Positions 44,135-52,571 of a stretch of 64,000 bases of DNA are shown here, in pieces. The stretch's first letter is position 1. Each line of letters starts with the position of its first letter. The notes beneath the pieces were generated by a model. That model was not told the DNA's origin, searched no databases, and was given only the letters and a program-made list of their open reading frames with translations. Source of the DNA: CAZEDM01 sp964511075 (GTDB lineage: Bacteria; Zixibacteria; MSB-5A5; RBG-16-43-9). The DNA is taken from positions 62,001 through 126,000 of the forward strand of contig CAZEDM010000007.1 of NCBI GenBank assembly GCA_964511075.1, read 5' to 3'. The translations under genes and the position numbers were made by a program.

Positions 44135-44484
44135 TTGCTTTTGGGCTTATTATTCTTATCGACGTAAACCATCCTGGGCTTAAATCCTTTTGCTTTATCT
44201 TTTTCCATCCAGGAATAGGAGATTATTATCAGGATATCACCGATCTCGCCCAACCTTGCGGCAGGACCATTCAGACAGATCATACCTGAATTACCTTTCC
44301 CCGGTATCACGTAGGTCTCAAACCTGGTGCCGTTGTTTATATTCACCACCTGAACCAGCTCATAGGGGAGTATATCTGCCTGTTTTAAAAGCTTCTGATC
44401 AACGGTTATGCTCCCCTCGTAATTCAGATCGGAATCCGTGACTCTAACCCGATGTATTTTTGACTTACAGATTGCTATCAACAT
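44131..44484 (-). CDS. panD: aspartate 1-decarboxylase PanD
   Basis: A 117-residue proenzyme that forms beta-alanine for pantothenate. The self-cleavage site is YEGSITVD, where Gly-Ser is cut to create the pyruvoyl group. IHRVRVTDSDLNYEG and the GTRFETYVIPG and NGPAARLGEIGD blocks are the family signature. It lies downstream of panC and overlaps the GlmU-like gene as ATGA. Confidence 0.96.
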   Translation of the reverse strand: MLIAICKSKIHRVRVTDSDLNYEGSITVDQKLLKQADILPYELVQVVNINNGTRFETYVIPGKGNSGMICLNGPAARLGEIGDILIIISYSWMEKDKAKGFKPRMVYVDKNNKPKSK

Positions 44485-44501
44485 AAGCTACCTTTAAAAA
44501 T

Positions 44502-45347
44502 TTAGACACATATCTTGAGGTTATCGATTAATCTGGTTTTACCAAATTTTACAGCCAGAGACAGGAGAAGTTCCCCTTTGATTACTTTTGCCGGCTCCAG
44601 TTTTTTAGTATCCGTGAGGGCGATATAATCGATTTTTGCTAATTTCTGTTTGTCGATTAGTTGTCTCATCTTGTCTATAACCCTTTCAGGATTTTTCTCG
44701 CCAGATTCAACCAGTCTTTTCCCTGTTCTAAGAGCCTGATACAGAACTTTAGCCTCCCTTCTTTCCTCTGGATTAAGATAACTATTTCGGGAGCTAAAGG
44801 CAAGTCCATCTTTCTCCCTCACAGTAGGAGATACGATTATTTTGATAGGAAAGTTCAGGTCTTTAGTCATCTTTTTAATTATAATCGCCTGCTGGGCATC
44901 TTTCTGTCCGAAGATAGCGTAATCCGGTAAAACTATGTTGAAAAGCTTTGCTACAATTGTGCACACGCCTTTAAAATGCCCGGGTCTGGAAGCACCCTCT
45001 AATTTATCTGAGAGTTTTTCTACATCAACGTAGGTGAGATAACCTTCCGGGTAAATATCCTTTACCTTTGGAGTAAAGACAAGGTCACAACCAGCTTTTT
45101 TCAATAATTCCATATCTTTTTTCAAATCCCGGGGGTACCTTTTAAAATCCTCTTTTGGACCAAACTGGGTTGGATTTACAAAAACACTTGCCACCACAAA
45201 ATCCCCCAATTTCTTTGCCCTTTTAACCAGACTCAAATGTCCCAGATGCAGAGCACCCATTGTGGGGACAAAAGAGATTTTTTTGCCCTTCCGCTTGAGG
45301 GAAAGGGAGAATCGCTGCATTTTCTCGATGGAGGTGACCAATTGCAT
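44502..45347 (-). CDS. panC: pantothenate synthetase PanC
   Basis: A 281-residue ATP-dependent ligase joining pantoate and beta-alanine. Motifs: FVPTMGALHLGHLSLV with the HxGH ATP site, SVFVNPTQFGP, FGQKDAQQ and the C-terminal loop LAFSSRNSYLN. Full length. It is separated from panB by a four-helix-bundle gene that appears inserted in the operon. Confidence 0.96.
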   Translation of the reverse strand: MQLVTSIEKMQRFSLSLKRKGKKISFVPTMGALHLGHLSLVKRAKKLGDFVVASVFVNPTQFGPKEDFKRYPRDLKKDMELLKKAGCDLVFTPKVKDIYPEGYLTYVDVEKLSDKLEGASRPGHFKGVCTIVAKLFNIVLPDYAIFGQKDAQQAIIIKKMTKDLNFPIKIIVSPTVREKDGLAFSSRNSYLNPEERREAKVLYQALRTGKRLVESGEKNPERVIDKMRQLIDKQKLAKIDYIALTDTKKLEPAKVIKGELLLSLAVKFGKTRLIDNLKICV

Positions 45348-45383
45348 CAGTTTAGGTTAACTCCTTGACTTCAATTAGTAGTG

Positions 45384-45406
45384 AGTAGCGAGTAGAGAGG
45401 GATGAG
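45384..45406. repeat. left inverted repeat flanking four-helix-bundle gene
   Basis: Positions 45384-45406 begin AGTAGCGAG and end GGGATGAG with TAGAGA between. Without a 7-base insertion they match the reverse complement of 45803-45818 exactly. The stretch just upstream continues a GAGTAGY heptamer pattern. Confidence 0.65.
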
Positions 45407-45417
45407 GGAAAATATAT

Positions 45418-45807
45418 CTATCTCTCTCTAATCGATTTTATTAAGCCTGCCAGCATCCTGGCTATCTCCTCGACCAGAGGTATAAAGTCGCTGCCATCTT
45501 CGATAAAGTCTAAATCCTTTGAAAGAATAATATAATAATAGAGTTCATCCAGGGATGCCTGAGCGATATTATAAAAGTTAATCTTATCCTTGCTTCCCCT
45601 TTTTCTAAAACCCTCAGTAATATTTGCCGGTACTGATACAGCAGATCTTCTCATCTGAGAAACAAGGCCAAATCTCTCCTCTGGTGGAAAATCCTTGGTG
45701 ATTTTGTAGGTTTCCAGGGCTAATCTGTGGGCTTTTCTCCAAACCTCTAAATCCTCAAACCTCTTTATATTTATAGCCTCTTTTTTCCCTAACTCCTCTC
45801 TACTCAT
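45418..45807 (-). CDS. four-helix-bundle protein (S23/IVS family)
   Basis: A 129-residue member of the family found as the protein encoded in intervening sequences of 23S rRNA and also related to the Avd accessory proteins of diversity-generating retroelements. Signature segments are FEDLEVWRKAHRLALETYK, SQMRRSAVSVPANITEGFRK and QASLDELYYYIILS. Biochemical role unknown; no reverse transcriptase is nearby. It sits between panB and panC and is bracketed by inverted repeats; its start codon lies inside the right repeat. This suggests a small inserted element rather than an operon member. Confidence 0.88.
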   Translation of the reverse strand: MSREELGKKEAINIKRFEDLEVWRKAHRLALETYKITKDFPPEERFGLVSQMRRSAVSVPANITEGFRKRGSKDKINFYNIAQASLDELYYYIILSKDLDFIEDGSDFIPLVEEIARMLAGLIKSIRER

Positions 45808-45818
45808 CCCTCGCTACT
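45803..45818. repeat. right inverted repeat flanking four-helix-bundle gene
   Basis: CTCATCCCTCGCTACT is the reverse complement of the left flank once the latter's 7-base insertion is removed. It overlaps the start codon of the gene. Confidence 0.65.
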
Positions 45819-45822
45819 TTCC

Positions 45823-46626
45823 TTAATAACTCTCCTCTTCCGAAGGGTATTTTTTCGCCTTCACATCCTCGATGAAATTCTTGCAGGCTTTTCTTATCTC
45901 TTTCCCCAGTTCTGCGTATCTTCTCACGAACCTGGGTTTAAATTCCTCGAACAATCCCAATATATCATTACTCACTAAAACTTGCCCATCACAATTCGGA
46001 CCTGCACCAATGCCAATGGTAGGGATTTTGAGAGAAGCAGTTATTTTTCTCGCTAATTCTCTGGGAATACATTCCAAGACTATGGAGAAACAGCCGGCAT
46101 CTTCCAAAATTTTAGCACTTTCCAAAAGATACTGAGCATTTTTTTCCTCTTTACCTTGAACAGAATAACCACCTAATTTGCCGATGGACTGCGGGGTCAT
46201 TCCGATATGCCCCATAACCGGAATGCCGACTTCCATAAGCTTGCCTATGGTCTCTGCCATCTCCTTACCCCCTTCGATCTTGACCCCATCCGCACCACCT
46301 TCTTTCAGGAACCTGCCGGCATTCAAAATCGCCTGGGAGATGGAGGTCTGGTAGGAAAGAAAGGGCATATCCCCGATCACCAGCGCTTTTTCAACTGCCC
46401 TTGAGACTGCCTGGGTATGGTAAAGCATCTGCTCCAGGGTTATGGAAAGAGTGGTTTTCGCCCCGTAGAAGACCATATTGGCTGTATCACCCACCAATAT
46501 GGAATCGATCCCTATCTCATCCAGGATCCTGGCTGTGAAATAATCGTAAGCCGTCAGAATGGCGATCTTCTCGCCTTTTTCTTTCATCTTCCTAAAAGTT
46601 TTGACTGTAACCTTCTCTTTAGACAT
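45823..46626 (-). CDS. panB: 3-methyl-2-oxobutanoate hydroxymethyltransferase PanB
   Basis: A 267-residue TIM-barrel enzyme making ketopantoate, the first step of pantothenate synthesis. AILTAYDYFTARILDEIGID, LVGDTANMVFYG, DMPFLSYQ, GADGVKIEGG, GHIGMTPQS and IGIGAGPNCDGQVLV are the family motifs with the Mg2+ ligands. I use the ATG with GGTGG upstream; a GTG three codons earlier is possible. Confidence 0.96.
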   Translation of the reverse strand: MSKEKVTVKTFRKMKEKGEKIAILTAYDYFTARILDEIGIDSILVGDTANMVFYGAKTTLSITLEQMLYHTQAVSRAVEKALVIGDMPFLSYQTSISQAILNAGRFLKEGGADGVKIEGGKEMAETIGKLMEVGIPVMGHIGMTPQSIGKLGGYSVQGKEEKNAQYLLESAKILEDAGCFSIVLECIPRELARKITASLKIPTIGIGAGPNCDGQVLVSNDILGLFEEFKPRFVRRYAELGKEIRKACKNFIEDVKAKKYPSEEESY

Positions 46627-46637
46627 AGAGACCACCT

Positions 46638-47273
46638 TTAAGATGCTGGCACATAATATCTGGTTCCCCCCTTATGCTCCTTGATTACCTTTGTCAAATC
46701 ATCTAAATAGCCAGGATTTTTCTGGAAATCCAGTTTATCGTTTCTCACCACCAGAAGCGGGCTTAAATTATAATGAAAGAAGAAATGGTTGTATGATTCC
46801 ACCAGAAGAGAAAGGTATTCTAAATTTAGACTCTTCTCGAAATCTCTTCCTTTTTCTTTGATCCTTCTGTGTAAAACCTCAGGACCGCTCTGCAGATAAA
46901 TAACTAAATCTGGTTTGGGTATGTTCTTTTCCAATATGGGCAATATCCTTTCATATAGATACAGCTCCTTCTGACTAAGGTTGACCGAGGCAAATATGCG
47001 GTCTTTCCAGAAAAGGTAATCGCTTATCACTTTGGAATTAAATAAATCTATCTCCAGCAATCCCTGCTGCTGTCTGAACCGGGAAAGGAGAAAATAAACC
47101 TGGGTCTGAAAGGCATATCTCTTCTGGCTTTTATAGAAATCTGCCAGGAAGGGGTTCTCCTCAACCTCTTCTAATAAAAGCGAGGCACCAGTTCTTTCAG
47201 CCAGAAGCTGGGCTAAAAGTGTCTTCCCTGCCCCAATTGCCCCTTCTATCACGATGTAATTCAACCCTTCCAT
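46638..47273 (-). CDS. deoxynucleoside kinase
   Basis: A 211-residue dNK-family kinase (deoxyadenosine/deoxyguanosine kinase type). P-loop IEGAIGAGKTLLA, LLEEVEENPFL, the YAFQTQVYFLLSRFRQ substrate helix, SDYLFWKDRIFA (in place of the usual DRS) and the LID YLQSGPEVLHRRIKEKGR. It phosphorylates deoxynucleosides for salvage. It overlaps folK by 13 bases and precedes panB, a frequent folK-dgk-panB order. Confidence 0.88.
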   Translation of the reverse strand: MEGLNYIVIEGAIGAGKTLLAQLLAERTGASLLLEEVEENPFLADFYKSQKRYAFQTQVYFLLSRFRQQQGLLEIDLFNSKVISDYLFWKDRIFASVNLSQKELYLYERILPILEKNIPKPDLVIYLQSGPEVLHRRIKEKGRDFEKSLNLEYLSLLVESYNHFFFHYNLSPLLVVRNDKLDFQKNPGYLDDLTKVIKEHKGGTRYYVPAS

Positions 47274-47761
47274 TTCCTGCTGAATAGCTTTACCTCCTGA
47301 CTTTCCTCTATATTCTCCAAAAACCTTTTGAAAGTCAAGTTCAAAACCGGATGCCTGGCTCTTTTATCCAATTCCAGCAAGGGGATAAGAACAAATCTTC
47401 TCCTGTGCATCCGGGGATGGGGCAGGACGAGCTTGTCCTCATTCATAACCACGTTGTCATACAATAGCAAGTCCAGATCTATCTTCCTGGGACCCCATTT
47501 CTCCCCTTTCCTCCTACCCAGTTTTTTCTCTATCCCTTCCAGAAGATAGAACAAGGACAAGGGAGGAATTCGGGCCTTGGCCTTGATTACCGCATTCAAA
47601 AACCAGGTCTGCTCTTTGAGACCAACAGGCTGGGTTTCATAAAGGGAGGATTTCTTCAAGATATCCAGAGAATTTAGTTTCTCAAGCTCTTTTAATGCCC
47701 GGGCTAAATTTCTTTCCCTGTCCCCCAGATTTGAGCCCAAGCCAAGATATACGATTGCCAA
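47261..47761 (-). CDS. folK: HPPK, folate pathway pyrophosphokinase FolK
   Basis: A 166-residue kinase that transfers pyrophosphate to 6-hydroxymethyl-dihydropterin. LGLGSNLGDRERNL, LNAVIKA, GPRKIDLDLLLYDN and LPHPRMHRRRFVLIPLLEL are the family motifs. It follows folB by 20 bases. Confidence 0.96.
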   Translation of the reverse strand: MAIVYLGLGSNLGDRERNLARALKELEKLNSLDILKKSSLYETQPVGLKEQTWFLNAVIKAKARIPPLSLFYLLEGIEKKLGRRKGEKWGPRKIDLDLLLYDNVVMNEDKLVLPHPRMHRRRFVLIPLLELDKRARHPVLNLTFKRFLENIEESQEVKLFSRKWKG

Positions 47762-47781
47762 TTTTTCCTCACCCTTCAGGC

Positions 47782-48144
47782 TTATGTTTCTTTTTTCCTC
47801 TCAATCTCCACCTCGATATCATCCAGATTCCCGGGGACTGGGGGGATTTTTTTCCGCACCCTGACTTTAACCTGGTCCGGTCCGAATTTTTGCAAAATAG
47901 TATCGGCAATCCGGCTGGCAACTGCCTCCAGCAGGGAAAAATGATCACCGGTTATGATATCATGGACTGTCTGGTAAACCTCCTTATAGTTTACCGTGTC
48001 TTTTAGCCTATCACTTTGCTCCGCCCTGGATAAATCCAAAGATAGCTCCACGTCCACCTCAAATCTCCTGCCGGTCTCCTTTTCTGCAGGAGAGACCCCG
48101 TGAAAACCATAGAAAATCATATTATGTAATCTGATTATGCCCAT
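47782..48144 (-). CDS. folB: dihydroneopterin aldolase FolB
   Basis: A 120-residue folate enzyme. Signature FYGFHGVSPAEKETGRRFEVDVEL, DTVNYKEVYQTV and the Lys/Glu region LLEAVASRIADTIL. I start at MGIIRLHNMIF; a GTG two codons earlier is the alternative. It lies directly downstream of the aminotransferase homologue. Confidence 0.93.
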   Translation of the reverse strand: MGIIRLHNMIFYGFHGVSPAEKETGRRFEVDVELSLDLSRAEQSDRLKDTVNYKEVYQTVHDIITGDHFSLLEAVASRIADTILQKFGPDQVKVRVRKKIPPVPGNLDDIEVEIERKKET

Positions 48145-48154
48145 CTTCACGCAT

Positions 48155-49366
48155 TTATTCTGGTTGATTTTGACTGCGGTATCTTTTCTGCCAGAAGTGG
48201 GAATGCTCCCTTATTCTTTCGCCTGCCTGTTCAAGCTTTTCCACGGGCTGGTTCAAGCTCAGGCGAATGAAACCCTCTCCGTTTTCTCCATATTCTACCC
48301 CCGGAGAAGCCAGAACTCCGGTCCTTCGCAAAAGCATCCGACAAAAACCCAGGGAGGAGTATCTTCCCGGAATCTGAGCCCAGAAGAATGGCGTGGCTTT
48401 GGGCTTTTTTGCCCTCCAACCCAGGCTTAAGAGAATTTCCATCATCATATCTCTTCTGGTCTTATATTCCTGGTTGTTTCTGTCTATGATCGGCTCGTAT
48501 TCCAGCAGAAGAGCTTTAGCCAACTTGAGCGTGAGCCTATTTTGCTTTTGGGTGAAGAGCCTGCCCTGGGAATTCAATCCAGAGATGATCTCCTTATTCC
48601 CGACTATGAAACCACAATCTATTCCTGAAAGTCCCGTGCTTGCAGAGAGAGAATGCAACTCCACCCCTACCATCTTCCCGCCCTTAACCTGCAGGAGGCT
48701 GGGAGGCTGGAACTCGTCAAAATAGATCTCGTTATAGGAGGCATCCTGAATCACGCGTATGTTGTTCCTCAAGGCTAACCCCGCCAGCTCCTCATAGAAA
48801 AAATGATCAGCCAAGGAGCCGGTTGGATTTTGCGGGTAGTTTATAAAGAAGAATTTTCCCTTGTCTTTATTCCTCTCTTTCAGAAAAGACAAGTTCGGCA
48901 AATAATCGTTCCTCTCCAAAAGAGGCAGGATCTCTATTTCGCCATCAGCCAAAAGCGCGCTGCCCTTATACAGCTGGTTAGCTGGCTCGCATAGATAAAC
49001 TCTGTTCTTTGGGTTGATAAAATAAAGCGCCAGACGGGTTATGGTCTCCCTTTTGCCCGAATAAAAGCAGATCTCGGTTTTAGAGCTCAAGAGCACCCCA
49101 TATCGTTTTTTGAACCAGATGGAAAAGAGCTCCTTTAATTCAAAAATCTCCTCAGCCTCCGGATAACTGAAGGCTTCCTTATCCTGGGATGAGGAAAAGA
49201 TCTTTGGCACAGGATCCGGTAGTGGCAGTACAGGGTCGAACCGGCCCAGATCTATAATCTCCACCCTCTTTTTGTCTAATCTCTTTAGAACCCTTTCGAT
49301 GTCGAACAAAGGGTAAGGGGGGATTTTCTCTAACCTTATCGCTTTTTCCACTAATACTTTCCTCAT
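48155..49366 (-). CDS. class I/II aminotransferase homologue lacking PLP lysine
   Basis: A 403-residue fold-type I PLP-enzyme homologue, like LL-diaminopimelate or aspartate aminotransferases. Retained: NYPQNPTGSL, the Asp/Tyr pair in VIQDASYNEIYFDE, and the C-terminal substrate Arg in GFIRLSL. However, where the family has S(L)SK(T/S)...GWRxGF this protein has HSLSASTGLSGIDCGF, so the Schiff-base Lys is Ala and the phosphate-binding Arg is Asp. It is full length without frameshifts. It may be a pseudoenzyme or use another chemistry. It overlaps the aldolase gene by 4 bases. Confidence 0.8.
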   Translation of the reverse strand: MRKVLVEKAIRLEKIPPYPLFDIERVLKRLDKKRVEIIDLGRFDPVLPLPDPVPKIFSSSQDKEAFSYPEAEEIFELKELFSIWFKKRYGVLLSSKTEICFYSGKRETITRLALYFINPKNRVYLCEPANQLYKGSALLADGEIEILPLLERNDYLPNLSFLKERNKDKGKFFFINYPQNPTGSLADHFFYEELAGLALRNNIRVIQDASYNEIYFDEFQPPSLLQVKGGKMVGVELHSLSASTGLSGIDCGFIVGNKEIISGLNSQGRLFTQKQNRLTLKLAKALLLEYEPIIDRNNQEYKTRRDMMMEILLSLGWRAKKPKATPFFWAQIPGRYSSLGFCRMLLRRTGVLASPGVEYGENGEGFIRLSLNQPVEKLEQAGERIREHSHFWQKRYRSQNQPE

Positions 49367-49995
49367 AATCTTTTAAGCTTCTCCAATTTACTCAGAGCTT
49401 CCCTTGAAAGCTCCTGGGTTCTGCCTAAGACCCTACATAACAGATTAACTTTTGCCAGATGTTCCACCATCTCCAAACGGTTGTATGCCTCGGATATATC
49501 TTTTCCCAGAGTCAGGACCCCGTGGTTTTCAAGCAAAAAAGCATCATGCCCTTCGATGAAAGGAGAAAGTGACGCAGGAACTTCCTCGGTGCCGGGTGTG
49601 GCATAGGCAGTCAGGGGAATTCTACCCAGGAACATAATCACCTCTGGCAATAAGGAATGAGCTAAGGGAAGACGGGCACAGGCAAAGGCTACGGAATAAG
49701 GGGGATGGGCATGCACTGCTGCCTTAACATCTTTTCTTCTCTGGTAGACGAAAAGGTGCATCAGAAGTTCGGAGGAGGGTTTCAGACCTCCGGAGATCCT
49801 TTTGCCCTTCAAGTCAACCATAACCAAATCACCTGCTTTCAGCTCGCCCTTGTTCTTGCCTGCCGGAGTAACTAAAATTCTATTATTACCCGCCCTGATG
49901 CTCATATTCCCTTCTGATGCTACTGCATAACCTTTAGCATAAATCTTTTTACCCGTCTCGATAATTTCCTTTTTGATTTTAAGAATAGAGCTCAT
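49363..49995 (-). CDS. class II aldolase/adducin family protein
   Basis: A 210-residue FucA/AraD-like enzyme. ASEGNMSIRAGNNRILVTPAG-like core is present in pieces (EGNMSIR, ILVTPAG), with the Glu in PSSELLMH, zinc ligands in HAHPPYSVA and the third His in LENHGVLTLG. Members cleave phosphorylated sugars (fuculose-, ribulose-, rhamnulose-phosphate) or act in methionine salvage. The substrate is unknown. It is the first gene of the pair with the aminotransferase homologue, followed by folate genes. Confidence 0.88.
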   Translation of the reverse strand: MSSILKIKKEIIETGKKIYAKGYAVASEGNMSIRAGNNRILVTPAGKNKGELKAGDLVMVDLKGKRISGGLKPSSELLMHLFVYQRRKDVKAAVHAHPPYSVAFACARLPLAHSLLPEVIMFLGRIPLTAYATPGTEEVPASLSPFIEGHDAFLLENHGVLTLGKDISEAYNRLEMVEHLAKVNLLCRVLGRTQELSREALSKLEKLKRL

Positions 49996-50106
49996 ATATT
50001 TTCATTAAAGGGGGATTTTTAAGAAATAAAATCCTGATTCGGTCCCTGGGCTTGAAAAATAATAATAGCTCTGTTTTTCTTAGTCAAGACAAATTTGAAG
50101 CAAAAA

Positions 50107-50220
50107 AGTAGGGACACCGCGCCCTTACGCCTTCACGGCTGGCAGCGAGACTGAAGCCTGACACTGCGAACTTGGTAGTGCGACTCTTTCAGGGTCACCA
50201 AAATATGGGACAGAACTCTA
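50107..50220. repeat. REP-like composite region
   Basis: Contains TAGGGACA, short palindromic words such as CTGAAGCCTGACACTG, and at 50171-50195 a copy of the repeat also found between hypD and hypE in the opposite orientation, ending with GGGACAGAAC. It fills the gap between the aldolase and ThiD2-like genes. Confidence 0.5.
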
Positions 50221-50640
50221 TTATCCCGACGAACTCAGAATCTTCTTTTCCAAAGTATATAATCTGAATCTTAGTCTTTTGAAACCCTCAGCTGAATTTC
50301 TGTCAATAATCTTCCCGAATTCCTCCAGGACCCTCAATGCCTCCTCTGCTCTTCTCAAATTCGCCTGAACAATGGTCCTCACATCTTTTCTTCTCCCCTC
50401 GTAAAGACCCATTCCCTTGGCTCCTAAATCTTTTTGGCTATCACGGTATCTCAGAAGGAGCTTCTGGTCGAAATACTTTTGAGAGGTCGTAGTTATCCTG
50501 TGCCTTAAATTTTTCAAGCTTTTTGAAAGCTTCTCCTCCTGGCGGTATAGCCGCGCCACCTCCTCTACCACCCGCAAACCTTCACGGGCACGGTTGAGGT
50601 TGGCATCCAAGATCCGATAGATTTTTTTCTTGTCCTTCAT
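50221..50640 (-). CDS. ThiD2-like (thiamin pyrimidine kinase) domain protein
   Basis: A 139-residue helical protein. RILDANLNRAREGLRVVEE near the N terminus and its echo VQANLRRAEEALRVLEEFGK in the C-terminal half are typical of the domain found N-terminal to ThiE in some bacteria and described as ThiD2, a non-canonical hydroxymethylpyrimidine-phosphate kinase. Here it stands alone without ThiE. The ribosome site is weak. A role in thiamin synthesis or salvage is inferred from family knowledge. Confidence 0.7.
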   Translation of the reverse strand: MKDKKKIYRILDANLNRAREGLRVVEEVARLYRQEEKLSKSLKNLRHRITTTSQKYFDQKLLLRYRDSQKDLGAKGMGLYEGRRKDVRTIVQANLRRAEEALRVLEEFGKIIDRNSAEGFKRLRFRLYTLEKKILSSSG

Positions 50641-50654
50641 CTTTTTATTAAGGT

Positions 50655-50677
50655 CCTTGGAGCATAGACCTCCAAGG
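50655..50677. repeat. small palindrome upstream of ThiD2-like gene
   Basis: CCTTGGAG and CTCCAAGG, perfect 8-base arms around CATAGAC, followed by a second pair ATAAAGC and GCTTTAT near 50690-50707. It belongs with the other degenerate intergenic palindromes. Confidence 0.5.
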
Positions 50678-50754
50678 TTTTGCTGCGGGATAAAGCCAAA
50701 GCTTTATACTCCAGAATCACCACTTCACGTGCATTTGTTTTCAAGATAGCTATC

Positions 50755-51471
50755 TTAATATTTAACCAGTCTGCCTTGATTCAAGAGCGGAATGACCTCT
50801 AAGGAGTTAAGCTCAGAGCACAGATCCAGATCTTTTTCAAATCCTAATTCAATGAGATATTTTCCGTGAGAGGAGCTCCTCAGCATCTCCAGGATATTAT
50901 CTTTATGCGCCTGATATAATTTGAGAGAGGCAATGGCTGCATCGTTTGGCTCGTACGACCCTTTTTCCAGAAAGGCATTTACAAATAACCCTCCGCAGAC
51001 TGCATCCTCTATGGAAAACTTCTCCAGTTTACCTGAGCAGATGACGGAAAGGTCGTTGGAGTTCGAAGAAACATAATTAAAAACTGACTGGAAGTTGGTA
51101 AATGAGCCAACCACCAGAGAATTTGCAGTGGAACCTCTCACTATTGCCCTGGAGCCGTTGGTGGTGGCGAATATCAGGGTCTTGTCTTTTACCTTATCAG
51201 CCTCATATTCAAAGGGGGAGTTGCCCAGGTCAAACCCCTCGATCTTTTTGCCTTCTCTCTCCCCGCATAAGAGAGCAGAGTCTCTTCCGATTCTATTGGA
51301 AAGCTCAATTGCCTTTTCAATGGAACCTGAGGGAATGATATCTTTACAGCCGTTATGCAGGGCATAGGCGATTGTGGTTGAAGCTCTTAAAACGTCAATC
51401 ACCAAAACGGTTCTATCCTTTAATTCTTCTTCCTTAACCTCGTTTGGTGTAAAGTAAAGGTCGATTTTCAT
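50755..51471 (-). CDS. comB: 2-phosphosulfolactate phosphatase family protein (ComB)
   Basis: A 238-residue protein of the ComB family. It has VLVIDVLRASTTIAYAL, LLCGEREGKKIEGFDLGNSP, ATTNGSRAI and AVCGGLFVNAF, the Mg2+-site motifs. ComB makes sulfolactate in methanogen coenzyme M synthesis, but many bacteria carry homologues without that pathway, and its role here is uncertain. It begins 2 bases after gcvT. Confidence 0.88.
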   Translation of the reverse strand: MKIDLYFTPNEVKEEELKDRTVLVIDVLRASTTIAYALHNGCKDIIPSGSIEKAIELSNRIGRDSALLCGEREGKKIEGFDLGNSPFEYEADKVKDKTLIFATTNGSRAIVRGSTANSLVVGSFTNFQSVFNYVSSNSNDLSVICSGKLEKFSIEDAVCGGLFVNAFLEKGSYEPNDAAIASLKLYQAHKDNILEMLRSSSHGKYLIELGFEKDLDLCSELNSLEVIPLLNQGRLVKY

Positions 51472-51473
51472 AT

Positions 51474-52571
51474 TTATTTATGGGTGTAATTTTTGTAGAA
51501 AGGTGGTTTGATGACTTCTGCCGGACAGGTCTTTCCCCGGATATTAATCTCCAATTTCGTTCCGATTTCAGAGTATTCTATATCCACATAACCCATCCCA
51601 ATCCCTTTTTCCAGAGAAGGCGAAAAGGTGCCGGAAGTCACCTCTCCAATCTTTCTGCCGCTCTTTTCAATTGAATAGTGCTGGCGCGGAAAGGCTTTAT
51701 CCGAAACCTCAAAGCAGACCAGTTTTCTTTTCGGCCCACTATCTTTCAATTTGAGGGTAGGCTCTTTTCCTATGAAATCCCCTTTATCCAATTTCACTAC
51801 CCAGCCTAAACCTGCCTCTAAGGGGTTGGTGGTCTGGTCTATATCGTTGCCGTAGAGCATATATTTCATCTCCAATCTCAAGGAATCCCTGGCACCCAGT
51901 CCAATCGGCTCGATTTCGAACTCTTTCCCTGCCTCCATAATCTTGTTCCAGAAATGCTCCCCATATTCTGGCGGAATGTAAATTTCAAAACCATCTTCAC
52001 CCGTGTAACCTGTGCGGGAGAAAAGAGTCTCTTTCCCGGTTACCTTTCCTCTGGCCGCCCAGTAAAATCGAAGCTTTTTCAGGTCAACATCTGTCAGCTT
52101 AGCCATCACCTTCTCTGCCAGAGGACCCTGAACAGCTAAAAGGGCGGTCTTTTCACTTCTATCTTCCAGTTTCACGTCCCCGAACAAATGACTTTTTAGC
52201 CAGTTAAAATCTTTTTCGATATTGGAGGCATTCACCACTAAGAAAAAACGGTCAGGCAGTCTATATACTAAAAGGTCATCTACGATCCCGCCATCATCAT
52301 AACACATACAGGAGTACTGCACCTGGTACTCCTCTAATTTGGAAACATCGTTGGTGGTCATCTTCTGGAGAAAGACAAGTGAATCTTTACCTTTGACCTC
52401 GAATTCCCCCATATGGGTGATGTCAAAAAGCCCCACGGTTGACCTGACCCTTTTATGTTCCTCCATTATACCCCTGAACTGGATGGGCATCCAGTAGCCG
52501 GCAAATTCCACTATCTTGGCTTTGTTTTGAAGATGGATATCGTAAAAGGGGGTTTTCTTTGGCTCGTTCAT
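51474..52571 (-). CDS. gcvT: glycine cleavage T protein (aminomethyltransferase)
   Basis: A 365-residue folate-binding enzyme of glycine cleavage. TPFYDIHL, GLFDITHMGEFEVKG, QYSCMCYDDGGIVDDLLVYR, RTGYTGEDGFEIYIP, LGARDSLRLEMKYMLYGND and the C-terminal VTSGTFSPSLEKGIGMGYV are all canonical. The other gcv genes are not in this window. A GGATTAG ribosome site precedes the ATG. Confidence 0.96.
   Translation of the reverse strand: MNEPKKTPFYDIHLQNKAKIVEFAGYWMPIQFRGIMEEHKRVRSTVGLFDITHMGEFEVKGKDSLVFLQKMTTNDVSKLEEYQVQYSCMCYDDGGIVDDLLVYRLPDRFFLVVNASNIEKDFNWLKSHLFGDVKLEDRSEKTALLAVQGPLAEKVMAKLTDVDLKKLRFYWAARGKVTGKETLFSRTGYTGEDGFEIYIPPEYGEHFWNKIMEAGKEFEIEPIGLGARDSLRLEMKYMLYGNDIDQTTNPLEAGLGWVVKLDKGDFIGKEPTLKLKDSGPKRKLVCFEVSDKAFPRQHYSIEKSGRKIGEVTSGTFSPSLEKGIGMGYVDIEYSEIGTKLEINIRGKTCPAEVIKPPFYKNYTHK

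Noticed and set aside
45418..45807. Diversity-generating retroelement, because of the Avd-like four-helix-bundle gene
   Set aside because: No reverse transcriptase and no template/variable repeat pair are nearby; the IVS-type family explains the gene.
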